Source: Symsagittifera roscoffensis (Eukaryota > Xenacoelomorpha > Acoela > Convolutidae). From it: a stretch of DNA of 64,000 bases. The translations under genes and the position numbers were made by a program. The notes beneath the pieces were generated by a model. That model was given only the letters and a program-made list of their open reading frames with translations, did no database searches and was not told the DNA's origin. Within the stretch, counting starts at the first letter, position 1, and each line of letters opens with the position of its first letter. Location: the NCBI RefSeq assembly GCF_963678635.1, contig NC_087062.1, positions 50,110,178 to 50,174,177 of the forward strand, read 5' to 3'. Of the stretch, positions 8,957-18,272 are shown in pieces.

Positions 8957-9368
8957 TCAGATTTTGAGAGGGATCCAAGTTCCTCTTTCTTTTGCTTTGG
9001 CATTCTTGTTGATAACAAGTTTAGGAGGAAGTTGAGTTGCTTCCAGAATAGTAAAGTAAATACCTGGAAAATTGGTCTTTTTTCGCTTTAGTGCACACAC
9101 AAAGTCTACAATAGATTCTTTTGTATCTCGATTATCTATTATAATATTGTCTGACTGGCTGAATTTATTTCTGAGAGAATTAAAAATTAAATCAATAATG
9201 TGCTTATTGTGTGCTCGTTTCCAACATCGCATTTACAGCACTGTGAACACATTCAAAATTTTTTGGTACAACCTCCTTTTTTTCTTGCTTTTGTTCCAGT
9301 TTTTGTTTTCTTGGAAGTGTACTTTATGATTGATAAACTGAGTACGGAATGAAAACAAACTGTTCCAT
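8957..9368 (-). pseudogene. Conserved small Polinton protein (MEQFVFIP start), frameshifted
   Basis: A start at 9368 gives MEQFVFIPYSVYQ, then a stop. A nearby frame continues with HNKHIIDLIFNSL, DNIIIDNRDTKESIVDFV and FPGIYFTILEATQLPPKLVI to a stop at 8957. The layout (short hydrophobic opening ending in P, a charged linker, then a roughly 80-residue domain with a GSN/ESI-like turn and a final VP-LI/PPKLVI) matches a small protein that accompanies the ATPase and integrase genes in many Polintons. Its role is not established to my knowledge. It is broken by one stop and one frame change. Confidence 0.45.
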
Positions 9369-9378
9369 ACTATGTCAA

Positions 9379-9680
9379 TCATTTAATGACAAAAGTGGTG
9401 TTAATGGATATCAATTGTAACCCTTTCGTTGAACTTGAATCAATTCTTCTATTGTGTAGAGGAGTTCTTTTTTGTATTAGTTCTGAAATTTCTTTTCGAT
9501 ATTTTTCTACGTCTTCTTTCCGAAGATCTCGGAGCTCTCCTCTTAATAGGTTTACTAAATACTCGCTCAGAAACTGAATGAAATCTTTTGGAATTTTGAG
9601 AATGAAATGTTTTCGAAGCCTTAGGGAAAAATTTTGAAATAATGGGAGAATAGAGACGTATTGTGTACTCGTCGTCCTAA
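9379..9680 (-). CDS. Conserved small Polinton protein overlapping the ATPase 3' end
   Basis: A nearly 100-codon open frame runs from the end of the ATPase gene to a stop at 9379. It contains YVSILPLFQNFSLRLRKHF, FIQFLSEYLVNLLRGELRDL, KYRKEISELIQKRTPL and a closing HNRRIDSSSTKGLQLI. The pattern (helical region, E-x-x-N-L-L-x-G, basic helix, then RR and a G-rich end) recurs in a small conserved protein of unknown role in Polintons. No convincing ATG lies at its start, so the true 5' end may be upstream or spliced. It is the only mid-element frame here that is uninterrupted along its visible length. Confidence 0.5.
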
Positions 9681-10471
9681 ATTTTTGTCTCTATTCCAGC
9701 TGGTAAGTAAATTGTTGTTGCAACTGAGCCACTATTAGAGTAATACATAAGTGAATCAACTGTTTTTGGGGTTAAATCAATAAGTAAATGACCATAAGAA
9801 CGGATGTTGCATCATGGTACCACTCTTTCAATTAAGATCCTAGAATTAGTTGTTGACTTAACGTATTGATTTGTGAAACTTCCCTCAGCGACTTGAACAA
9901 GACTGTGTGTTTATTTTGTAACTCTACATCTCTTCCTAATTTGCTTCGATGAAACAAATTGTGTTTGATGTATATTGTATTTAGTCCATTCTCTCTTCCA
10001 GCAGTGGCAATTTTTACAAATTGTTTGAAGTTTGAAAATTCTTCACAAGAATCATCAAATATAAGCAAATACTTAGTTCCGTTTTTGGAAAGTTTTTCAA
10101 TCAAGTCAAAATCTACTCCTTGGGTAAATTTAAGGTTTTTTCTTTGCACTTGACTATAAAGATGTTGAGAATGTTGATAAAAATTAAAAAAATTTTCGAA
10201 AGCTGGTTGGAAAGTACCAATTTTCAACCAATCAAAAATGAGATAAAATTTTCCAGATCCACTTGGTCCAACTAGGGGAAAAAAATTGTTCTTCAAATGT
10301 TGTTTCTTCACATATTGTGGATAACATAATTCGAACGAGTGCACATACTAGCGTCAAAACTATAAGAAAAAATTGGCACAAAAAAACTAAAAGAAATCTA
10401 TTACATGTACGTCCAAACAATTTCCATGATTTTTGTTCATGATTTTCTTCATCAAAAACAGAATTTCCCAA
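9677..10471 (-). pseudogene. Polinton genome-packaging ATPase (FtsK/HerA type), frameshifted
   Basis: This motor pumps DNA into the capsid. The Walker A motif GPSGSGK lies near 10245-10265. The Walker B region YLLIFDDSCEE lies near 10045-10080, with the paired acidic residues present. The downstream block TIYIKHNLFHRSKLGRD and the QQL helix are typical. The main frame stops at 9832. The C-terminal segment GHLLIDLTPKTVDSL follows in another frame and ends with TAG at 9677, so there is one frameshift near 9815. A 5' exon (about 10411-10471, VFDEENHEQKSW) is separated by a likely intron of about 60 bp ending in GCTAG, although the phase across it does not fit perfectly. Confidence 0.82.
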
Positions 10472-10572
10472 ACTTACGTGCTTGTCACATTGATCGACCA
10501 GCTTAACTCAAAAAAGAAAAAGTTGACAATAAAAATTAATTAAAGTTTGAAAATGGTCGTACATTTAGATTA

Positions 10573-11051
10573 TTATAATTTATAACTTGTTAAAAAAACA
10601 TCGAGTCCATGTTACGTGGGAAAATGCTTCTCTTTCTGCACAGTGAAGAGTTTCGGCATGACGACATGGGTAGTGGCTACACCTCCAATCATATTCTTCA
10701 TCTTTGGATATCAAAAACTGAACTTTAAGGCAATACTAGTAATCCAAATTAATAATCTATGTTTCCAAAAATTCTGACAGAACATTGCCTTTTTTTATAA
10801 CCTTTTGCAAAAAATTCCGTTTCTGTGGCTTCTAGATTTTTCAATAATTTTTTCCAAGTTCAGTGTATTTTTCGTAACCACTGCTCCAGTTGATTCCATG
10901 AAGATGCTTTGTAAACCAAGAAGATTGGTATTTTAATTTGAATTTTTTGGGAGGAAGAAAGTATTATCCTACAGTTTGTCCATCCTTACAAGCTCCTAAC
11001 TCTTTCACTATATTGTTTTCAATACATTTAATATCCAAAACAAACTAGGCT
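10573..11051 (-). pseudogene. Broken gene of an uncharacterised, possibly nuclease-like family
   Basis: Three pieces on the minus strand look coding. The first has FVLDIKCIENNIVKELGAC and, after one stop, FLPPKKFKLKYQSSWFTKHL and HGINWSSGY (about 10850-11051). The second is a short ETEFFAKGYKKRQC (about 10790-10840) in another frame. The third has WRCSHYPCRHAETLHCAE and ends at 10573. The order D-x-(K/E), VKEL, PP, HGI-W, then a Cys/His cluster, resembles a transposon-associated family found in invertebrate genomes. Its opening recalls RNase H-fold exonucleases, but the second acidic residue is Lys here. Function is unproven and the gene is broken. Confidence 0.35.
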
Positions 11052-11135
11052 CATTCTGTTAACTGTTTTCTCGGGAGTTTTTAGGTTAAAATGATTATCA
11101 AACAATGCAAATACTGATGAAGCGAATATTTTAAC

Positions 11136-11360
11136 TTACAAACAGAAAAATAATCCAGTCACGTGACCAAGAAAGCATGAACTGGGGACACTAGGTTCAA
11201 CATAACAATACCCAGGACCTCTTATCGTAGTAGATTTCACAGATCCAGCAGAGTCATGTAGAAATGCATGTAGTGTAAAATTTTTGGAGTTTGCAAAAAA
11301 GTAATCCATACAGGAATTTCCGTATCCAGTTAGTCCTCCAAAAGGAAATTTTTGGTCCAT
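11136..11360 (-). CDS. Unrecognised 74-codon exon with a GPGYCY motif
   Basis: The ATG at 11360 opens MDQKFPFGGLTGYGNSCMDY, followed by LHAFLHDSAGS, GPGYCYVEPSVPSSCFLGHV and TGLFF. The 3' end runs into GTAAGT at about 11136-11141, a good splice donor, so this is probably the first exon of a spliced gene. Glycine, aromatic and cysteine residues are regularly placed, and the composition differs from the surrounding non-coding DNA. I do not recognise the family. The HDSAG stretch is not a convincing phospholipase A2 motif. Confidence 0.42.
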   Translation of the reverse strand: MDQKFPFGGLTGYGNSCMDYFFANSKNFTLHAFLHDSAGSVKSTTIRGPGYCYVEPSVPSSCFLGHVTGLFFCL

Positions 11361-11478
11361 TTTTTTTTAAATTTGTGTCCGGGTCCGAAACAAAACAAAA
11401 CAGGTACAAAGAAATAAATTTTTAATTTTTGTATTTCATGAGAAATTTAATTAATAATCTCAAAAATTCTTAGAATTT

Positions 11479-11700
11479 CATTCAATTTCTGTACGTTCAT
11501 TTTCTACAGTGCATTCGTCAATAATGATACAAGATTTTTTTAAGGTCTCTACATAACCTAGTAATGAAGGAAGCATATCGAGTAGTTTATCATATTCTTC
11601 TCTTTATAGTTGTAAAGATTGACTATTTTTTCATTGATTTCCATTTCTACGATATTCTACAAGCTCTATTTTTTTTGGTATCAGATCGGTATTCTATGTG
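11479..11700 (-). pseudogene. Short broken frame, unrecognised
   Basis: Read on the minus strand, the frame with EEYDKLLDMLPSLLGYVETL and SCIIIDECTVENERTEIE ends at 11479. It is preceded in the same frame by IPKKIELVEYRRNGNQ, with two stops between. The amphipathic leucine pattern and absence of A/T runs suggest former coding sequence. No function can be assigned. The flanks (11361-11478 and 11701-11931) hold nothing I can support. Confidence 0.28.
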
Positions 11701-11931
11701 ATTGTTTCTTCTACCATTATGCAGATTCTACTCAAAATGAGATATCTGCGAGTCTAAGTCCGTTTTCTGCAAGTTTGGTAAATTTTGAGATTCTATAATT
11801 GTTAGTGAAATTTTTTGGGACTTTTCTTCAAGAACAATATGAAAAAGTCAAACTGTTCAACACCAAAACAAACCGAAAAAAGATTTTGAGGATGAATAAT
11901 TAAATTACAAAACTAAAAAAAATAACACAAT

Positions 11932-12407
11932 TTAATGTGCATTACGATTCTCAACAAACATAAAGTCTCCCAAAATTTGGGACAGTTCTTTGAAATCGTT
12001 CAAAGTATAGATGATATAGGCGACTTGTTTCGTTGCTTCAATCTCTTTTGCGGTGAGCAGTCGAATTTGAATGTAGGGAGGTTTGTTAACATTGTAATTC
12101 TTCTACTGTAAGTTGCTATGTCATACACCTTGTTGCAGTTGGCAAGCTCCTGATCCATAGTTGTCAGAAGTGAGTTCCAATATAGCAACAAGTCCAAGGT
12201 TTTCAGCATCGTCAATAACATTATTTCTAATTGCCGGGAGTGCTTCTTCTTCTTTTTCGCCAAAATAGAATTGCTGTCTTTTTTCGAGTTGTTCCACTTC
12301 ATTTTTCTTGAGTAGTTAAAAACAGGGTTCAAATTAAATTTTCTCCTCGTAGGATTTTTGGGATCAAGCAAAACTCCCAATTCTTGTTTGATTTTTTGAG
12401 AATTCAA
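11932..12407 (-). pseudogene. Unrecognised broken gene, about 150 codons
   Basis: Coding-like segments alternate between frames: QELGVLLDPKNPTRRKFNLN at the 5' end, then EKEEEALPAIRNNVIDDAEN and VAILELTSDNYGSGACQLQQ in a second frame. After two stops, YIQIRLLTAKEIEATKQVAY and LNDFKELSQILGDFMF run to a TAA at 11932. One frame is open throughout (12000-12407) but reads as a shadow over most of its length. The composition is like a small soluble protein. I do not recognise it. Its place between the ATPase side and the repeats suggests an accessory Polinton gene. Confidence 0.35.
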
Positions 12408-12862
12408 AATAAATGGGACTAGTATCTTTTCTTGAGTACATTTTCAAAAGGAGAACAGACTGATCAGATGAAGAGAAATGAGAGAAATGATTTTGAGATG
12501 AAATGAAACTGGAAGTAAACAGTATGAGTCATTCACTTTACCGTAAAAGGATAGAACTATAAATGGAATTTTTGAGTGAAATTTCGAATTATGGAATTTT
12601 GTCGGTGTTAGTGTTTTTATGTAAATCGACAACTCTCAGCAAAAATCATCGTTCCAGATGGCTGCAGCTATGTGTCAAGCTCTTCCCAGCTTTTATTCAG
12701 ATTTTTGTCGTTAAAAAATCGCTATTTATTTCCGTTTCCAGTGCTTTTTACGAAAAATATATAGTAACCAATAATTTTTGTGTCTCTACCCACAATTCTT
12801 ACTGTTCTTTGGTATATTGTAAGTTCCACATACTTCTGATTGGTTCATCTTCCGATCAAATT
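12408..12862. other. No supportable gene
   Basis: AT-rich sequence with open frames on both strands that lack coding character. I see nothing firm here. Confidence 0.4.
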
Positions 12863-13837
12863 TTACAACGATTGGGTAATTTTTATTTCACATGCCAAAT
12901 TATCGATTGTCTTTAAACTCTGCACAAATACAGATTTTATTCGAATGGTTTTTCATCAACTGGCGAAGTTTTCAATCAACTTGACCAGGCTGTTCATCAT
13001 AATATGAAATGAAAAGGAGCAGAAAAAATGCCAAGTGTTGCAAAGAAAAGACTGTTACGCAAAAAAATAAAACGTCACTATTTATGTTCTAACCAGAAAT
13101 TAGCTTCCACACAAACTATTGGTTCAGCTTTTCTAGAAAGAGTTCGTAAATTACAAAACTCAAAATATGAACATGATTTGTAAAAATAATTGACTGTTTT
13201 ATTGATGGTTATGGATTTGTAAATAGTGATCATGTCAATTTTTCAACAAAAAACTTTTGGATAATCAATCTATTTTCTCTCATATGTTCACGAAAGAACC
13301 AAAAATTTCGAAGAAGAAAAATTTCACTGTTGTCAAAAAATTTGCAAAAAGTTTTTCAAACATGAAAGAAAGATAAACTATTTCTTTTGATTTTCAAGAA
13401 CTTGCAAAAAAAAATTCATTTTTTTTTAAAGTTGTGAAAAGTATTCAATTTTTTTTGACAAAATGCGAAAAGTGTATCAATTTTTCTGACAAGAGGAGAG
13501 AAGTGTTTGAGTTTCGGAGCACTAAATTAAGTGCGAGTTCGGAGCTTTAAATTAGGTTCTAATTGTTTTTCAATGGTTTACTCTGAACCTCTCAACTATT
13601 ATTAAATTAAAATGAAATTGAGAAAATTAATTAATTACAGAAAACGAAGTCAAAACCAAACAACAATTATTTCAAAAAAACTTTTAATCAAAGGGCTGTC
13701 TATAGAACGCAGAGCTGAACGAGGTTCCATTGATGGTGGTTGTTGTGGAGGAGGTTTTTGAGGCGTCATTGTTTCTGAGAAACATTCATCTTCATCTATT
13801 GTGATGGGGTTTTCGGCTGATCCTGCTTCTTCCCACG
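12863..13837. repeat. Direct duplication, unit A (unexpanded)
   Basis: The unit begins ACGATTGGGTAATTTTTATT and ends with the acidic-gene sequence up to CTTCTTCCC. The same order recurs from 13838 to about 16472. Unit A contains only a few copies of the 37-bp hairpin repeat (about 13380-13510), whereas unit B contains about 45. It therefore records the state before expansion. Confidence 0.75.
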
Positions 13838-13931
13838 ACGATTGGGTAATTTTTATTTCATATGCCAAATTATCGACTTTCTTCACACTCTGCACAAATA
13901 CAAATTTTATTCGAATGGTTTTTTTCATCAA
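13650..13931 (-). CDS. Acidic, Pro-rich C-terminal exon, copy A
   Basis: The minus-strand frame contains VDNLAYEIKITQS and then WEEAGSAENPITIDEDE, SETMTPQKPPPQQPP and MEPRSALRSIDSPLIKSFFE. The acidic stretch and polyproline segment suggest a disordered C-terminal tail. The N-terminal part before WEEAG differs from copy B (16307-16573), because copy A was joined there by the duplication. It is likely a fused or truncated copy. The family is unrecognised. Confidence 0.42.
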   Translation of the reverse strand: MMKKTIRIKFVFVQSVKKVDNLAYEIKITQSSWEEAGSAENPITIDEDECFSETMTPQKPPPQQPPSMEPRSALRSIDSPLIKSFFEIIVVWF

Positions 13932-16472
13932 CTGGCGAAGTTTTCAATCAACTTGACCGCGCTGTTCATGATAATATGAAATGAAAAGGAGCAGAAAAAA
14001 AACCAAGTGTTGCAAAGAAAAGACTGTTACGAAAAAAAATCAAAAGTCACAAAATTAGTTCTAACCAGAATTTAGCTTCCACACAAACTACTGGTTCAGC
14101 TTTTCTAGAAAGAGTTTGTACAGTACAAAACTCAAAATTTGAACATGATTTGTTAGAAAAAATGGTTATGGATTTGTAAATAGTGATCATGTCAATTTTT
14201 CAGTTAAAAATTTTTGGATAATCCATCTATTTTCTCTCATATATTTACGAAAGTACCAAAAAATTCGAAGAAGAAAAAATTGAAAGAAAGAAGAAATATT
14301 TCTTTTGATTTTCAAGAAATTGCAAAAAACTTTTGAATTTTTTTAACAAGTTGTAAAAGGTATTCAATTTTTTTTGGAGAAAATGCAAAAAGTGTATCAA
14401 TTTTTTCGACAGAAGGCGAAAAGTGTTTCAAATGTTTTTTGAAAAGACGCAAAAAGTGTTTAACTTTTTTTAACAAGATGCGAAAAGTGTTTCACTTTTT
14501 TCCTGCAAATGCGAAAAAAGTTTCACTTTTTTCGACAAAATGCGAAAAATCTTTTGCTTTTTTCGATAAAATGCGAAAAGGGTTTCAATTTTTTTTTACA
14601 AGAAGCGAAAAGTGTTTCACTTTTATTAACAAGATGCGAAAAGTGTTTCAATTTTTTCCTACAAATGCAAAAAGTGTTTCACTTTTTCGACAAAATGCGC
14701 GATAAATGTACAACTTTTTTTGATAAAATTTGAAAAAGGTTTCAACTTTTTTAGTTAAGATGCGATAAGTGTTTCACTTTTTTTTAACAAGATGCGAAAA
14801 GTGTTTCATTTTTTTGAACAAGATGCGAAAATGTTTTGCTTTTTTTGATAAAATGCAACAAGTGTTTCAACTTTTTTGACAAGATGCGAAAAGTGTTTAA
14901 CTTTTTTTAACAAGATGCGAAAAGTGTTTCACTTTTTTCCTGCAAATGCGAAAAAAGTTTCACTTTTTTCGACAAAATGTGAAAAGTATTTTGTTTTTTT
15001 TCGATAAAATGCGAAAAGTGTTTCAATTTTTTTTGACAAGAAGCAAAAAGTGTTTCACTTTTTTTAACAAGATGCGAAAAGTGTTTCATCTTTTTTCCTA
15101 CAAAATCGAAAAGTGTTTCAAATCTTTTTAAACAAGATGCGAAAATTGTTTCACTTTTTTCGTACAAATGCGAAAAGTGTTTCACTTTTTTCGACAAAAT
15201 GCGAAAAGTGTACTACTTTTTTCGATAAAATTTGAAAAAGGTTTCAACTTTTTTAGTTAAGATGCGATAAGTGTTTCACTTTTTTTTAACAAGAAGCGAA
15301 AAGTGTTTCACTTTTATTAACAAGATGCGAAAAGTGTTTCAATTTTTTCCTACAAATGCAAAAAGTGTTTCACTTTTTCGACAAAATGCGCGATAAATGT
15401 ACAACTTTTTTTGATAAAATTTGAAAAAGGTTTCAACTTTTTTAGTTAAGATGCGATAAGTGTTTCACTTTTTTTTAACAAGATGCGAAAAGTGTTTCAT
15501 TTTTTTGAACAAGATGCGAAAATGTTTTGCTTTTTTTGATAAAATGCAACAAGTGTTTCAACTTTTTTGACAAGATGCGAAAAGTGTTTAACTTTTTTTA
15601 ACAAGATGCGAAAAGTGTTTCACTTTTTTCCTGCAAATGCGAAAAAAGTTTCACTTTTTTCGACAAAATGTGAAAAGTATTTTGTTTTTTTTCGATAAAA
15701 TGCGAAAAGTGTTTCAATTTTTTTTGACAAGAAGCAAAAAGTGTTTCACTTTTTTTAACAAGATGCGAAAAGTGTTTCATCTTTTTTCCTACAAAATCGA
15801 AAAGTGTTTCAAATCTTTTTAAACAAGATGCGAAAAGTGTTTCACTTTTTTCGTACAAATGCGAAAAGTGTTTCACTTTTTTCGACAAAATGCGAAAAGT
15901 GTACTACTTTTTTCGATAAAATTTGAAAAAGGTTTCAACTTTTTTAGTTAAGATGCGATAAGTGTTTCACTTTTTTTTAACAAGATGCGAAAAGTGTTTC
16001 ACTTTTTTCCTACAAATGCGAAAACTGTTTCACTTTTTTCGACAAAATACGAAAATTGTTTCAATTTTTTCTTCAAAGTGCATTAGGTAAATTTTTTTTC
16101 GTGTACATTTTTGCTAGTGTTTTTCTGAATATGTGTGCAAAAATTATTCCAGTTTTGTAACATTTATGCGAGTTCGGAGCACTAACTTAAGTTTTAATTG
16201 TTTTTCAGTGGTTTACTCTGAATCTCTCGGCTATTCTTAAATTGAAATGATATTGCGAAAATTAATTAAATAAAGAAAACGAAGTCAAAATCAAACAACA
16301 ATTATTTCAAAAAAAACTTTTAATCAAAGGGCTGTCTATAGAACGCAAAGCTGGACGAGGTTCCATTGCTGGTGGTTGTTGTGGAGGAGTGTTTTGAGGC
16401 GTCATTGTTTCTGAGAAACCCTCATCTTCATCTATTGTGATGTGGTTTTCGGCTGATCCTGCTTCTTCCCAC
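13838..16472. repeat. Direct duplication, unit B (carries the expanded minisatellite)
   Basis: The left part (13838-14360) matches 12863-13400 and the right part (16160-16472) matches 13515-13837. The middle is filled by the hairpin minisatellite. Comparing units A and B shows that the array grew in this copy after, or along with, the duplication. Confidence 0.72.
14339..16080. repeat. Hairpin minisatellite, about 37-bp units, about 45 copies
   Basis: Units read approximately AACAAGATGCG then AAAAGTGTTTCACTTTT. That second part is a perfect hairpin with 7-bp arms (AAAAGTG/CACTTTT) and a TTT loop. A higher-order repeat of 691 bp is visible: 14907-15197 and 15598-15888 give the same translation apart from one or two residues, and the plus-strand frames at 14946 and 15637 are identical. 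Open frames on both strands (repeats like KHFSHLxEKSETLFASC) are by-products of the unit and not evidence of a protein. Confidence 0.9.
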
Positions 16473-16573
16473 GGAAAGAGGAAGTCGTCGACTGGTTGAG
16501 CTACAAATCTTGAGTCAGGAATCTCGGGGTAGTTCATTCTCACATGATCAGAAACTTCCTCTATCATTTGCAT
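16307..16573 (-). CDS. Acidic, Pro-rich C-terminal exon, copy B
   Basis: The frame opens at about 16573 (MQMIEEVSDHVRMNYPEIPD), runs through RFVAQPVDDFLFPWEEAGSA, TIDEDEGFSETMTPQ and PPQQPPAMEPRPALRSID, and closes SPLIKSFF. The sequence before the shared WEEAG is probably the original context. A possible upstream exon lies at about 16595-16690 (IPIQVWYMVEVMGRDFNEHH), in another phase. The product would have a small folded part and an acidic, proline-rich tail. I do not recognise it; a minor virion or regulatory protein of the element is conceivable. Confidence 0.45.
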   Translation of the reverse strand: MQMIEEVSDHVRMNYPEIPDSRFVAQPVDDFLFPWEEAGSAENHITIDEDEGFSETMTPQNTPPQQPPAMEPRPALRSIDSPLIKSFF

Positions 16574-17024
16574 TGTTAAAAAGTTGGTTCTCTTTGATGG
16601 GAACTTGCATCATATGATGTTCGTTGAAATCCCTTCCCATCACTTCCACCATGTACCAGACTTGGATTGGGATGTCCATTCGTGCCAAAAAAATCCAGAG
16701 ACTGTTTCTCGCGCTTGAATTTGTACTAGATCAGGCGAAAATTCTACAGAGTACATGAGATTGCTGTTTTGCACTGAGAAGATAATTTTGAGCAAAAACT
16801 GAGTTAAAGAGTAAAAACAAGAAAGAGCTGAGAGAGGGCTAGCTGACGGAAGATAAGTTGAAGTTAAGGTATTTAGAGCTGAGAGAGGAGGTAGTTGACA
16901 GTAGTTAAGTTGAAAATAAAATGATTTTTACTTAGTAGTTAGGGGCACCTTCAACTCGAATGTGTGGGTTTGACCAATCAGAATTGATTTTCCTGTTTGG
17001 ATAGTAGTCGTGTTCAGTCATATT
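16574..17024. other. Mostly non-coding; possible upstream exon at 16595-16690 on the minus strand
   Basis: Apart from the possible exon (VWYMVEVMGRDFNEHHMM), 16700-17024 holds AG-rich repeats (GAGCTGAGAGAGG occurs twice, near 16830 and 16878) that look like a local duplication. I see no other gene. Confidence 0.4.
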
Positions 17025-17384
17025 TCAGCTTCCTTTTATGGCATTCTTGAATAAAATTCGTGTCCAATCAGAAACAAAGCTCCATTTTGGGTATTGTCTT
17101 TTCCAATCACAAAACTGTTCATTTTTGTTCTGGTTGTCGTATTCAATCAGAAGACCATTTTCAGGACTTAAATATTCTAAATAAATACTATTATACACAA
17201 AAGCAATTGCAAAAATAAATGGCCAAAAGTTGTTTGCAGTAAAAATAAGAAATATTGCTGATATAAGTAACAAAAGAAAGAAAATTATTAAAAGTAACAT
17301 CTCTGCAATTTTTTTCCTCAAACTATAATTGAATTTTTTGTATGTAATCAATGAGAAAATGCTGATTTTTAAGTAGATAGTCAA
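17025..17384 (-). CDS. Two-helix membrane protein, unrecognised
   Basis: An open frame of 119 codons on the minus strand. After a basic segment (NYSLRKKIAEM) come two hydrophobic stretches, about residues 29-49 (LLLIIFFLLLLISAIFLIF) and 53-69 (FWPFIFAIAFVYNSIYL). A polar, Trp-containing tail (EYDNQNKNEQFCDWKRQYPK) follows. It is one of the few uninterrupted frames in the element. Polintons often carry small membrane proteins of unknown role. AT-richness makes chance hydrophobic frames more likely, which limits confidence. Confidence 0.42.
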   Translation of the reverse strand: MTIYLKISIFSLITYKKFNYSLRKKIAEMLLLIIFFLLLLISAIFLIFTANNFWPFIFAIAFVYNSIYLEYLSPENGLLIEYDNQNKNEQFCDWKRQYPKWSFVSDWTRILFKNAIKGS

Positions 17385-17665
17385 GTTCTTTAATTTTTAT
17401 GTAAATTTGGGAGGATAACTGAAAGTTGACGAATTTTTCAAAGCAAACCTCTAGAAATCTATTTCCAAACCGAATCAAGCAGGATTTTGAACTTCAAAAA
17501 CCCTTACAGAAATGAAGGAATAAAGAACATTGCTGGGGATTTTTTTTAAACAATTTTGGGTATTGGATGGGGGATAAAAAGAGTTTTTGATATATTATCG
17601 TACGACTTTTTGATTAATTTCATATTCTCGAGAATAAACAAAACTTCTTTCCTTGAAGTGAGGTG
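17385..17665. other. No supportable gene
   Basis: Intergenic AT-rich sequence between two minus-strand frames. I see no motif worth naming. Confidence 0.4.
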
Positions 17666-18024
17666 TTATTCAGCCGTAAGATTAAAACTTTGATACGCAT
17701 TATCTGGATCAAAAGTAAACTCTTTGATTGAGTAAGTTTCTCTGAAAAGACCTTTACTTAGTCGGATAACTATATTTTGTACTTTCAAAACGTCCAAAAA
17801 ACTATGACAAAGTAAGAGTCAACATCTATTTCATCAATAAGAAAAACAGTTGGAAATTTTTCCTTTTTCTTGTAAAGTAACTCGAGGAGGCTCAAATGTT
17901 TTTGATAGACATTTTTCAAAAAAAAGATTAAGGGTTTTTTAAATAATGAACAGTTCTCTTTGAGAAAATGCTGGATTCTGAATGGTTGATTTCCAACCAA
18001 CAGTGTTACAAAAAGAGTATTCAA
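17666..18024 (-). pseudogene. Unrecognised gene with an FLIDEID stretch, frameshifted
   Basis: The frame from 18024 reads LLVGNQPFRIQHFLKENCSL, then KNVYQKHLSLLELL and KFPTVFLIDEIDVDSYFVIV. At the T-run near 17797 the coding character moves to another frame with LDVLKVQNIVIRLSKGLF and SIKEFTFDPDNAYQSFNL, ending with TAA at 17666. FLIDEID resembles a Walker B motif, but there is no P-loop nearby, so I do not call an ATPase. It is divergently placed from polB and would share its promoter region. Confidence 0.4.
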
Positions 18025-18272
18025 TTATGATTGGTTGATTTTCTCTATGAAAAAGTAAATAAAACTCACTTCATTCTGATTTTCTTTTAGGTTAAAAGCA
18101 ATCGCTCTATACTTTGTATAACTACTTGAAACTATTTTCAAATTTTTTCAACAATTCAAAGTAAGTATAAACAAACGAATTTTTTGGGACTTTTTAAATC
18201 TCCCATTTTTTTAGATGCCAGGTACTTTTATTCAATTCTGCTACAAGCTAAATCTCCCACTTTTTTTTTCAA
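18025..18272 (+). promoter_or_regulatory. Divergent intergenic region and polB leader with a candidate intron
   Basis: This lies between the minus-strand gene and polB. A candidate 54-bp intron (GTAAGT at 18161, TTTTTTTAG ending at 18214) sits in the polB leader, and the first good ATG of polB is at 18273. I see no clear TATA box. Confidence 0.45.
18161..18214 (+). other. Candidate short intron in the polB 5' leader
   Basis: It begins GTAAGTATAAAC and ends CCATTTTTTTAG, a strong donor and a T-rich acceptor in the style of compact invertebrate introns. It precedes the polB start codon, so it does not affect the protein. Confidence 0.45.

Noticed and set aside
11250-11300. HDSAG as a phospholipase A2 catalytic motif
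   Set aside because: The surrounding Cys pattern and calcium-loop motif of PLA2 are absent.
14439-15888. Long open frames on both strands with repeats such as KHFSHLxEKSETLFASC
   Set aside because: They arise from the 37-bp hairpin repeat, which is open in several frames on both strands. There is no start context, domain or codon signal.
17815-17850. FLIDEID as a Walker B motif of an AAA ATPase
   Set aside because: No P-loop lies within the gene, the coding signal changes frame right after, and the length is too short.
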